From: Deltaproteobacteria bacterium
GTDB taxonomy: Bacteria > Desulfobacterota_B > Binatia > UBA9968
Length of the DNA: 12,174 nucleotides
Reading direction: 5' to 3'
Assembly (NCBI GenBank): GCA_005879255.1
Contig: VBKY01000023.1
Span: 1 to 12,174, forward strand
In this document: positions 1 through 5,862 of the stretch, in pieces
How positions within the stretch are numbered: the stretch's first letter is position 1
How the letters are laid out: each line of letters opens with the position of its first letter
Program-made: the position numbers and the translations under genes
Notes under the pieces: model-generated
Databases searched by the model: none
The model's input: the letters and a program-made list of their open reading frames with translations, nothing else
Told to the model about the DNA's origin: nothing

Positions 1-1053
1 CGTTACATCGACGACAAATTCAAGACCCGGGCGCCGCACGGCGTCATCAGCAGCAACGTTCGCGACCTTCGAATGGTTTATCCGGACGGGCGAGATTGGG
101 CCCGCACAACAACCCGGCAAAACGATTCCGCGCGCGGCCAGAACTTCAAACGAAACCAAGAGGTTTATCGTCCAGACGCCGAGCGGGGCTGGACAGCAGA
201 GGTGCAGCTCGAAGCGATGGACATAGAAGGTATTGACGTCGCCGTGCTCTATCCGACCCGTGGCTTACGCGCGTTGGTCGTGGAAGATATGGATGCCGAG
301 TTCGCCGCGGCGATTGCGCGGGCTTACAACAATTGGCTATACGATTTTTGCAATAGGAACCCTAAGCGCCTGATCGGCGCGGGCATGATTTCGCCGTATG
401 ACATGAACGATGCTGTCGCTGAAGCGCAACGCTGTGCCGCCGAACTGGGATTTCGTGCGGTTTTTCTCCGCGCAAATCCGTTGGTCAAACATCAATGGCA
501 CGATCCTTACTATGAACCTCTGTGGAACGCGCTGGAAAATCTAAACCTCGCGCTCGGCTTTCACGAATCCACCGGCACGGGCAAACAACAAATCGGCGAA
601 CGGCTCGAGCCTAATCTCATGCTGCGGCGAGTCTATGCGCAGCCAATGGAACAAATGTTAGCCCTGGGAAGTTTTTGCGCCGGGGGTGTCCTGGCGCGGC
701 ATCCAAAGTTGCGCGTCGCATTTCTCGAAGCGAACTGCAGTTGGTTGCCGTGGCTATTATGGCGCTTGGACGAAGGCTGGGAGCGGGAAGGTGATGTCTG
801 GGCGCCGGACTTAACAAAGGCGCCGAGCGAATATTTCAAACAGCAGTGCGTAGTTTCGGTGGAACCGGACGAATCGACCGTCAAACAGGTGATCGACTAT
901 ATGGGCGGCCGCTCCATTGTTTTCTCCACCGACTATCCGCACGGCGATTCAAAGTATCCCGAAGCGGTCGAACATTTTTTAAAGTTGCCGATCAGCGAAG
1001 ACGAAAAGCGAAAAATTCTTTGGGACAATTGCGCCGCGTATTACGCGATGTGA
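1..1053 (+). CDS. amidohydrolase_2 family metal-dependent hydrolase, 5'-truncated by window edge
   Basis: The frame is open from base 1, so the gene starts upstream; the ATG at 73 is internal. About 350 residues are visible. The protein looks like the ACMSD-like branch of the amidohydrolase superfamily (TIM-barrel metal hydrolases or decarboxylases acting on small organic acids, usually cytoplasmic). Seen: the EGIDVAVLYPTRG strand early on, the family's AYNNWLYDFC helix, a histidine in GFHEST that usually ligates metal or substrate, the HPKLRVAFLEAN strand, and FSTDYPHGD near the C-terminus, which carries the conserved catalytic aspartate. The N-terminal metal-binding DxH/HxH motif must lie before the window. 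It resembles the protein at 9637-10836 in overall plan. The substrate cannot be told from sequence. A strong hairpin lies 27 nt after the stop. Family assignment is firm; the reaction is not. Confidence 0.9.
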   Translation, partial: RYIDDKFKTRAPHGVISSNVRDLRMVYPDGRDWARTTTRQNDSARGQNFKRNQEVYRPDAERGWTAEVQLEAMDIEGIDVAVLYPTRGLRALVVEDMDAEFAAAIARAYNNWLYDFCNRNPKRLIGAGMISPYDMNDAVAEAQRCAAELGFRAVFLRANPLVKHQWHDPYYEPLWNALENLNLALGFHESTGTGKQQIGERLEPNLMLRRVYAQPMEQMLALGSFCAGGVLARHPKLRVAFLEANCSWLPWLLWRLDEGWEREGDVWAPDLTKAPSEYFKQQCVVSVEPDESTVKQVIDYMGGRSIVFSTDYPHGDSKYPEAVEHFLKLPISEDEKRKILWDNCAAYYAM

Positions 1054-1080
1054 ATCCTACATGTTCTTGAAAGGTAAGAA

Positions 1081-1111
1081 GCCGCTCCGATTTCGTTGAA
1101 ATCGGAGCGGC
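1081..1111 (-). terminator. perfect 13-bp hairpin, probable terminator
   Basis: GCCGCTCCGATTT (1081-1093) and its exact reverse complement (1099-1111) enclose a 5-nt loop, CGTTG. Read on the minus strand, the hairpin begins 9 nt after the stop of the small lipoprotein gene and is followed by TTCTTACCTTTC, an imperfect U-rich tail. Read on the plus strand there is no U-tract (AAGAAAAAG follows). It therefore best suits the minus-strand gene, but could also block read-through from the amidohydrolase gene ending at 1053. Confidence 0.7.
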
Positions 1112-1120
1112 AAGAAAAAG

Positions 1121-1231
1121 TTACCGCGTGTAGTATCCGTCCGAGTAATGATGACGGTTATGACCCCAATGACATCCTGCCGCTGTAACGAGCCCGATGG
1201 TCAGCAAGGCAAGTAAGGCTATGGTTTTCAT
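1121..1231 (-). CDS. small His-rich probable lipoprotein, 36 aa
   Basis: A 36-residue frame starts at ATG 1231 with an excellent Shine-Dalgarno, AAAGGAG (1237-1243), 5 nt upstream, and stops with TAA at 1121. Residues 1-19 are a typical export signal: MK, a hydrophobic core of Leu/Ile/Ala/Val, then TAAG, and Cys20. Position -3 is Ala rather than the usual Leu, so the lipobox is acceptable but not perfect. The mature part is only about 17 residues, starts CHW and is rich in His and Tyr (HNRHH, DGYYTR). If lipidated it would be a membrane-anchored tiny peptide; His clusters could bind metal, but that is a guess. A strong hairpin follows the stop, so it looks monocistronic. No family is recognised. 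The real-gene call rests on ribosome site, signal peptide and terminator together. Confidence 0.7.
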   Translation of the reverse strand: MKTIALLALLTIGLVTAAGCHWGHNRHHYSDGYYTR

Positions 1232-1243
1232 AATTTCTCCTTT

Positions 1244-1899
1244 CGTTTCGACGCCGTTCATCCATGAAGCTTCAATTAATCTTCATAAATTTGCGCTCGG
1301 TTCCGTTCTACTTCTTTAGACGTTCCAGAGAGCCGTTTGTGAAGCGTCCAAGAATTAATTGCAGCAGAAACTACGAACGGTCAGCTTTGTGAGAGAAAAA
1401 CCGACACGGCGGGAGACCGCGGCGATGGATTTGTCAATCACATTTACAAATAGATATAGATATGTGAGCAGATCGGTCACGATCTCGAAACTGCGCAGCG
1501 AGTTTGCTGTGCGCAACGTCAGCGATCTGACAAATCAAACACCTCTTACGGATTGCTGCTCGCAGTGCGGGCCGATGAGTTAGTTACGCTCACCCACGCG
1601 CGGCTAATCGTTTAACCAGTGAACTAGCGGCGCCACGGCCGTGGATAGGCGCGATCCGCCACTACGCCGTGCGGATCATCGTAGATACTGTGACAATGCC
1701 GACGAGGTTCATCTCGGTAGCTCGTGCACGGATGACGGTGGCAGTATAGAATCCACCTTATAGACTTCGCACCGAGGGAATTGTTAATCGGCGCGCGGAC
1801 AATATTGGATTAAGATTCCAGTTGATACGGGCGTCAGGGCTCGCTCGCGGTCGTTTGCCGTGCTGACGAACTAGTGGTGACCGATGAGCAGGGGCGCCA
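1244..1899. other. gene-poor stretch with start-less open frames
   Basis: No gene can be called with confidence. The part nearest 1244 should hold the promoter of the small lipoprotein gene. On the minus strand a frame from about 1809 to a TAG at 1624-1626 is open for 61 codons and is Cys/His/Arg/Pro-rich near its end (YDDPHGVVADRAYPRPWRR), but has no usable ATG, GTG or TTG near its beginning. A plus-strand frame 1359-1583 overlaps a minus-strand open frame and neither has a ribosome site. Structural elements seen: a 10-bp palindrome TGAAGCTTCA (1265-1274), a 12-bp palindrome CCACGGCCGTGG (1633-1644), and inverted arms ACTAGTGG (1870-1877) and CCACTAGT (1897-1904). It may be decayed coding DNA or plain spacer. 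Confidence 0.5.
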
Positions 1900-2015
1900 C
1901 TAGTCGGCAGACGCGCGTTGCTCAATGCAGGTTTTGAGGCGTGAGATTTTAGCTTGCAGAGACTCGTCGAGAAAGTTTAGGCCGATGAAAAGCGCGTTGG
2001 AGCATGGTCGCTGCC

Positions 2016-2297
2016 TCAATCGCCACGGTCGCGGTCGCGTCGTTGCTGCTGCTCATCATAGCGCTGCTTGATTCGATCGCGCCGGTCCTTCGGCATTTGT
2101 TCCCAGCGTTTCCACTCTTCGCGCAGCCGTTCCTTATCTTGGGGCGGCATTCTCTCCCAGCGATCCTTATTTCGCTGGACTCTTTCTTTATCTCTCGGGC
2201 TTAGGTTTAGCCAATTGTCGCCTGCGGCCGATGAAAGACTCGCCATCAACAGCAGAAACAAGCCTAAGACTACCGCCGTGACTCTTTTCATTTTCAT
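2016..2297 (-). CDS. small exported DUF3106-like charged protein, last gene of ECF sigma module
   Basis: 93 residues. Residues about 1-26 form a Sec signal peptide (MKMKR, a hydrophobic Val/Leu/Met core, then SLSSAAG). The mature part is highly charged and predicted helical, built of imperfect repeats of roughly 18-20 residues: LSPRDKERVQRNKDRWERM, then PPQDKERLREEWKRWEQM, then PKDRRDRIKQRYDEQ. It ends in a low-complexity Gln/Arg/Asp tail. This matches the pattern of DUF3106 proteins, a family of unknown function often found beside sigma factor genes. It lies 39 nt after the anti-sigma gene on the same strand and is probably co-transcribed. No good ribosome site sits just before ATG 2297 (an AAGGA lies about 26 nt upstream), and a second ATG two codons in (2291) is possible. 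A periplasmic sensing or stress role is only an inference from the neighbours. Confidence 0.82.
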   Translation of the reverse strand: MKMKRVTAVVLGLFLLLMASLSSAAGDNWLNLSPRDKERVQRNKDRWERMPPQDKERLREEWKRWEQMPKDRRDRIKQRYDEQQQRRDRDRGD

Positions 2298-2336
2298 GAT
2301 AATCGGCCCATCAAATTATAATCCTTCACTTGATTC

Positions 2337-2891
2337 TCAAGCGTTTGCCGCAACGAACCTCAAGTTGCTCGATTGGTTGGGCTCGGGCTTCTGATCGTCT
2401 TGCTCTTCGAGTTTGCTTAGTGATTCGAGCATGTCCATCGACTCGAAAAACTCCAATTGCTTGGCGTCTGACAAGGTTTCCAGCGGAAAGTTTTTCGGCG
2501 ACGTATCAGTGAACGATGGCAAATTACCCTTACTCAAAACCAGACCGACCGCGAGAACCGCAATCGCCACCGTACCGAACGCCGGCAACATCCACACTCT
2601 CATCGGCGTCAATAGATCGCGCCACCAATATTTCCGTTCTCTCTGCTTGGCCAGCTTAGCCACGGTCTCGTCGTAGTAAGCGTCCCAGAAGGACGGAGGA
2701 AATTCTTCCGATTTAGCCATTTGGGGCAGCAAGCGGCGCAAATCGTCGACGAAACGCTGGCAAGATTGGCAACCCGAGAGATGCTGCTCGATAGGGCGCC
2801 GTTCGGTCTCGCTGGTCTCGCCGTAATAGTAAAGCACCAAATCCTCTTCGAAGCGTTTGCATGCGGTTTCGAAGGGCACATTACTTGTCAT
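2337..2891 (-). CDS. zinc-finger (zf-HC2 type) transmembrane anti-sigma factor
   Basis: 184 residues. The N-terminal cytoplasmic domain contains HLSGCQSCQRF (about residues 37-47), the HxxxCxxC zinc motif of ZAS anti-sigma factors that hold ECF sigma factors inactive. A basic stretch (KQRERKYWWRD) precedes one membrane segment (MLPAFGTVAIAVLAVGLVL, about 104-122), and the C-terminal about 60 residues, acidic and ending EPNQSSNLRFVAANA, would be periplasmic. A frame opening at TTG 2909 exists, but the ATG at 2891 is chosen because AGGAGA (2898-2903) lies 6 nt before it; that ribosome site overlaps the sigma factor's TAG stop, implying translational coupling. It sits 10 nt after the sigma gene, the usual cognate arrangement. 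Release of the sigma factor may be by redox/zinc change or by proteolysis; the sequence does not decide. Confidence 0.92.
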   Translation of the reverse strand: MTSNVPFETACKRFEEDLVLYYYGETSETERRPIEQHLSGCQSCQRFVDDLRRLLPQMAKSEEFPPSFWDAYYDETVAKLAKQRERKYWWRDLLTPMRVWMLPAFGTVAIAVLAVGLVLSKGNLPSFTDTSPKNFPLETLSDAKQLEFFESMDMLESLSKLEEQDDQKPEPNQSSNLRFVAANA

Positions 2892-2901
2892 AAATTTTCT
2901 C

Positions 2902-3414
2902 CTAAACAAACTCCACTAAACTCTGGCGCAGCGCAGCCACCGCCCGATGCAAGTACACTCGCACCGTGCCTTCCGTGGTCTTCATGACCTTGGCGATATC
3001 CGCGATCGAAAGTCCCTGATGGTTTCTCAACAAAAACGCCGTGCGTTGTTTCTTGGGCATTGTCTCTAGGGTCTTGTCGGCGCGGCGTTTGGCTTCGCCG
3101 GCGATCGCTTCCTGCTCGGGCTGAAAACTTGTATCCGCCAATTGCCTGGCGTGGTCTAAACAGAGATTTACCAAGATGCGGTAGAACCATGTATAAAAAC
3201 TCGACCGGCCGTCGAACTGGCGGATGTTCGAAAAGGCGCGCAAGAAAGCATCTTGGGATAAATCCTTTGCCGTTTCGCTGTTGCGCGTGAAATCAAAGGC
3301 GATGTGAAAGGCTTTTTCCATATAGCGCCGAACCAGCAGGTCGAAATACTCCCCCTGACCTTGCTTACACAAGGCCACCAACTCTTCATCGCGGAATTCT
3401 CGTTGATCAACCAT
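2902..3414 (-). CDS. ECF-type RNA polymerase sigma factor (sigma-70 family)
   Basis: 170 residues, normal for an ECF sigma. Region 2 is visible at about residues 20-95: the LVRRYMEKAFHIAF helix, the DLSQDAFLRAF core-binding segment, and FDGRSSFYTWFYRILVNLC for -10 recognition. After a short linker, region 4 (about 118-165) has PKKQRTAFLLRNHQGLSIADI followed by the helix-turn-helix TEGTVRVYLHRA, which reads the -35 element. It directs RNA polymerase to a small regulon when freed from its anti-sigma factor. ATG 3414 is preceded by an in-frame TAG at 3439-3441; the only clear AGGAG (3436-3440) is 21 nt away, so the start is slightly uncertain. It heads a three-gene module with the anti-sigma and DUF3106-like genes. 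A matching ECF promoter lies about 40 nt upstream, suggesting autoregulation. The inducing stress is unknown. Confidence 0.95.
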   Translation of the reverse strand: MVDQREFRDEELVALCKQGQGEYFDLLVRRYMEKAFHIAFDFTRNSETAKDLSQDAFLRAFSNIRQFDGRSSFYTWFYRILVNLCLDHARQLADTSFQPEQEAIAGEAKRRADKTLETMPKKQRTAFLLRNHQGLSIADIAKVMKTTEGTVRVYLHRAVAALRQSLVEFV

Positions 3415-3455
3415 GAGCTTTAAGCGCCGGCAAATCTCCTACCCGCTACAACCAA

Positions 3456-3484
3456 TTAGACGTGAAAAAATGACAAAGGTTAAC
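3456..3484 (-). promoter_or_regulatory. probable ECF sigma promoter of the sigma/anti-sigma module
   Basis: On the minus strand GTTAACC (3484-3478) is followed after a 15-nt, T-rich spacer by CGTCTAA (3462-3456). An AAC-containing -35, a 15-17 nt spacer and a CGTC/GTCTAA -10 is the classic layout for many ECF sigma factors, which commonly transcribe their own operon. Transcription would start around 3450, giving a leader of roughly 35 nt before ATG 3414. Confidence 0.6.
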
Positions 3485-3556
3485 AACCCGAGCCTAACTT
3501 GCCGGGAAGAGCTAACTTAGTATTGCGAAAGAAGTTTTCTGAAACTTGGCGACCAT

Positions 3557-3619
3557 CGCCGGCACTCGCCGGCGGTCAGAGAGGTCACGTCACCGGCCGG
3601 TTGCCCGCCCGGTGACGTG
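3557..3619. other. two tandem GC-rich hairpins downstream of the repeat-protein gene
   Basis: Hairpin 1: CGCCGGC (3557-3563), loop ACTC, GCCGGCG (3568-3574). Hairpin 2: CACGTCACCGG (3586-3596), 12-nt loop, CCGGTGACGTG (3609-3619), an 11-bp perfect stem. Both lie just after the stop (3651) of the minus-strand gene. Neither is followed by a T-run on either strand, so they are not textbook intrinsic terminators; they may stabilise the mRNA end or assist termination. No gene is seen between 3485 and 3650. Confidence 0.5.
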
Positions 3620-3650
3620 GTGATGAATATTCAATCGGTTCAGCGCTAAC

Positions 3651-4574
3651 CTATTTGCTGTGGCCCTTCCCGTTCGCCATCCCGTTGCTACTTGCTCCGG
3701 CGGAAACGACTCCTCCGTTCGAGCCGGAAGCATTGCCGGAGCCAGTCACGATGCCGCTGTTCCGATCAAGACCGTAAGCATTGCCATTCCCTTTACCCGA
3801 AGCACTCACAATCCCATCCCCGGAGCCTTTGCCGCTGGAAACGCTTTGACTTGAATTGCCGTGTGACTTGCCGCTAGCGGACACGATACCACTTTCAGAC
3901 GATTTACTTGTTTGCCCGTTTGCATTGCCAACGCCATTGCCTTTGGACGATGCAGCTGCGGTGGTGGCCAGACTGTGATTGGCACTCTTCATACTCGCCA
4001 TCACCGGGCCGAGCTTGAATCCGAGTTTCTGAGCGATCTGCCCCCAGCCCATCTTTTGGCTCCGCATCGTGAGGATACCTTGTAGATTGGTACTGGTTGT
4101 CGTCGCCGTTGCGCCGGTTCCTGTCGTTTGGGTGATCGTGCCGCCGGTCAGCGCAGCCTGCAGCTGCTGCGGGGTTGGCTGTGTAATCCCCAGCGTGCTC
4201 AGTTGCTGTTTGGCCAGCGCCAATGAAATGTACACATTGCCGAAACCCATGTGACCGGTTGGCGGCGTGATTACGGTCGTGGTTGTGGTGGTAACCGGCA
4301 ATCCGCCGGGAGTCGGGCTCGGCGTCGTGGTCGTTGAAGTCAGAGTAATCGGGGTGCCATTTCTCAGACCGGTCACGACGGCGTTTGCGTTCGAACCAAG
4401 AAATGGGCTGAAGTCACTGCTGATCTTGTTGCTAACATTAGTTTGCCCCTGGTTCGCCGTCAGGTTGTTCATCGTGGTCACCTGTCCGTTCAATTCCGAG
4501 GCTGTTTGTGCGCTCGCTAAGGCGGGCATCCCTGCCATCAAACCGACCGTCAATATCGCTGCTGGAATTTTCAT
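3651..4574 (-). CDS. secreted Thr/Gly/Ser/Asn-rich protein with GIVSASGK-like repeats
   Basis: 307 residues. ATG 4574 is chosen over an upstream GTG because GGAGG lies 9 nt before it and a Sec signal peptide follows directly (MKIPAAILTVGLMAG, cleavage near ALASAQ). Next come a Thr/Asn-rich segment including a TTTTPSPTPGG linker, a more structured middle (GHMGFGNVYISLALAKQQL, then LGITQPTPQQLQAAL, then MRSQKMGWGQIAQKLGFKLG) that looks like a small helical domain, and a low-complexity C-terminal third with imperfect repeats GIVSASGK, GIVSASGK, GIVTGSGN and GVVSAGAS separated by Gly/Asn/Ser-rich text. It has no Cys and no membrane anchor after the signal, so it should be periplasmic or secreted. 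It lies 22 nt after the DUF3568-like gene, likely one operon. I know similar proteins occur as uncharacterised hypotheticals; no function can be assigned. Confidence 0.85.
   Translation of the reverse strand: MKIPAAILTVGLMAGMPALASAQTASELNGQVTTMNNLTANQGQTNVSNKISSDFSPFLGSNANAVVTGLRNGTPITLTSTTTTPSPTPGGLPVTTTTTTVITPPTGHMGFGNVYISLALAKQQLSTLGITQPTPQQLQAALTGGTITQTTGTGATATTTSTNLQGILTMRSQKMGWGQIAQKLGFKLGPVMASMKSANHSLATTAAASSKGNGVGNANGQTSKSSESGIVSASGKSHGNSSQSVSSGKGSGDGIVSASGKGNGNAYGLDRNSGIVTGSGNASGSNGGVVSAGASSNGMANGKGHSK
3690..3890 (-). repeat. irregular GIVSASGK-type coding repeats
   Basis: Four in-frame copies of an 8-codon unit encode GIVSASGK (3867-3890), GIVSASGK (3792-3815), GIVTGSGN (3732-3755) and GVVSAGAS (3690-3713). 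The spacing shrinks from 75 to 60 to 42 nt, so this is not a simple tandem array. Codons differ between copies encoding the same residues, so the repetition is conserved at protein level rather than being a recent DNA duplication. Confidence 0.75.
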
Positions 4575-4596
4575 GCTTTTCCCCCTCCAGTTTTGC

Positions 4597-5028
4597 TCAG
4601 CTGACACCTAATGCCTTTTCAGTTTGAATAATGATCTCAGTGGCGGTCGCCCGGTCTTTGAAAAAGAACCCCTGCTTTGCCACACTGCGAATGCGGGTGG
4701 TCTTGAGACTTACCATCTCCAATTCGATCTCGATCTCCCGATCGTTAGTTACGGCCTTGATGGCCTTCCCTTGATCAATTTTCGAGGTTGCCTCGACCTT
4801 GATGCCCATTCGATCAAGAGCCTTCCGCGTGGCACTCTCCACTTGCGGTAAGGGCGCGGTAAATGTCTTGTACGCGATTCCATCCAACGTGTAGGCCACC
4901 GAAGTGCCGGTCGTGACACCCGCGCCAACACCGAATAGGGTCAGGCCGACCGCCGCACAGCCATGGAGGGCCAGGAATGACCCTAAAATGAAGATAACGA
5001 AGTGTACCCGCGTTTTTTTGTTTGCCAT
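4597..5028 (-). CDS. DUF3568-like probable lipoprotein
   Basis: 143 residues from ATG 5028; an upstream TTG (5049) would add seven residues before the signal peptide and is less likely. Residues 1-24 form a lipoprotein signal: MANKKTR, a hydrophobic core, then LALHGC with Cys as the probable lipidated residue. A Gly/Ala/Thr-rich segment (GVGAGVTTGTSVAYT) follows, then the DUF3568 pattern: a short strand, PLPQVESATRKALDRMGIKVE, a charged strand/helix region with DREIEIELEMVSLKTTRIRSV, and a C-terminal helix. DUF3568 proteins are small outer-membrane-associated lipoproteins of unknown role. It is the first gene of a likely two-gene operon with the repeat protein. No strong ribosome site or promoter was found in the 169 nt before it. 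Confidence 0.85.
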   Translation of the reverse strand: MANKKTRVHFVIFILGSFLALHGCAAVGLTLFGVGAGVTTGTSVAYTLDGIAYKTFTAPLPQVESATRKALDRMGIKVEATSKIDQGKAIKAVTNDREIEIELEMVSLKTTRIRSVAKQGFFFKDRATATEIIIQTEKALGVS

Positions 5029-5197
5029 AACGCGGATAGCGATAGGCAATTAGCGAGCCAAGGAGGTCGAGATGCTAATTAGGGGAAAGTTTGGCGTTAT
5101 TTTGTCTAACGGCCAGCGACCACGCCGACAAAAATGTTAGGGCGGATGGTAATTTTTACAGGTTGGAAGTGAGCCACGGATGATCGTCGATATGGGT

Positions 5198-5851
5198 TTA
5201 ATGATTGCCGATGCCGGTTATCTTAATGCTGCCATGTTTCGACTTGTACTTGCGGTTGAGGTAAATAATCACGCCCGTGAGCCCCTCAATAACATAGGCA
5301 TTGCTCGCCGGTCCGCCGTCGTATGCCGTCGCGCCGATGTGCTGAACAATCTCAATGACTCTTTGCTTCGCTGTGGCGTTGTCGCCGCAGACCAGGACAT
5401 CACCGAGCGGTGATTCGAGATCGCTCAAATCGAGCGCCGAAATGTTATGCAGCGCGCCGATGACAGGCGCCTCATCGCCGAGAAGTTGCTGCGCTTCCTG
5501 CAATGCCGAGCCAGCCGCCGGCACGAAGGGTTTCACTTTGTTGAGCGGCACGACGCTGTCGATAACGATCTTGCCCGCCAGTTGTCCCTTGAGATCGGAG
5601 ACCATTTGCGCATGCCCCTCATAGGGAACCGCGATCACCACGAAGTTGGCGTCCTTCACGGCTTCTCGATTGGTCGTACCGACGATCTCGCCCGCGCGCA
5701 AATTTGGTTTCAGTGTTTCAACCGCTTTCTTCGCTTTCTCGGCGTCGCGCGAGCCGATGATGATCTTCACACCCGGCGCGCTAAGGCGCACCGCCAACGC
5801 GGCGCCCAAGTTTCCGGTGCCGCCAACAATCGCCACGGTAAAATTTTCCAT
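5198..5851 (-). CDS. npdG: coenzyme F420:NADP oxidoreductase (NADPH-dependent F420 reductase)
   Basis: 217 residues, normal for the family (Fno in archaea). It moves hydride between F420H2 and NADP+, linking the cytoplasmic F420 and NADPH pools. Seen: N-terminal Rossmann motif IVGGTGNLG (8-16) for the dinucleotide, IIGSRDAEKA just after (an Arg placed to bind the 2'-phosphate of NADP), VVIAVPYEGH, the family segment GALHNISALDL, LVCGDNATAKQRV, and the C-terminal YVIEGLTGVIIYLNRKYKSK, ending KITGI. It is the last gene of the F420 operon, 11 nt after cofE, and its presence argues that the operon makes usable F420 in this organism. No terminator was found after the stop. In heterotrophic bacteria it would be expected to make F420H2 at the expense of NADPH; direction is not shown by sequence. 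Confidence 0.95.
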   Translation of the reverse strand: MENFTVAIVGGTGNLGAALAVRLSAPGVKIIIGSRDAEKAKKAVETLKPNLRAGEIVGTTNREAVKDANFVVIAVPYEGHAQMVSDLKGQLAGKIVIDSVVPLNKVKPFVPAAGSALQEAQQLLGDEAPVIGALHNISALDLSDLESPLGDVLVCGDNATAKQRVIEIVQHIGATAYDGGPASNAYVIEGLTGVIIYLNRKYKSKHGSIKITGIGNH

Positions 5852-5862
5852 ACTTTATGAGT

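Noticed and set aside
1316..1322. A second minus-strand CGTCTAA upstream of the small lipoprotein gene, as a possible second target of the ECF sigma factor
   Set aside because: No matching GTTAACC-like -35 at 15-17 nt and the spacer is not AT-rich; one or two such 7-mers are expected by chance in a window this size.
1431..1460. Sigma-70-like TTGTCA ... TATAGA boxes on the plus strand
   Set aside because: Spacing is 18 nt with a weak -10 and there is no supported gene downstream; AT-rich DNA here makes chance matches likely.
1359..1583. 74-codon plus-strand open frame
   Set aside because: No ribosome site, no recognisable domain, and an equally open frame lies on the opposite strand.
2891..2909. 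Upstream TTG start for the anti-sigma factor
   Set aside because: The ATG at 2891 has an AGGAGA site at the right distance; the TTG would start inside the sigma gene without one.
3557..3619. Tandem hairpins as intrinsic terminators
   Set aside because: Neither is followed by a T-run on either strand, so only a generic structural feature is reported.
3690..3890. CRISPR or other DNA repeat array
   Set aside because: The repetition is in-frame, imperfect at DNA level and irregularly spaced, so it belongs to the encoded protein.
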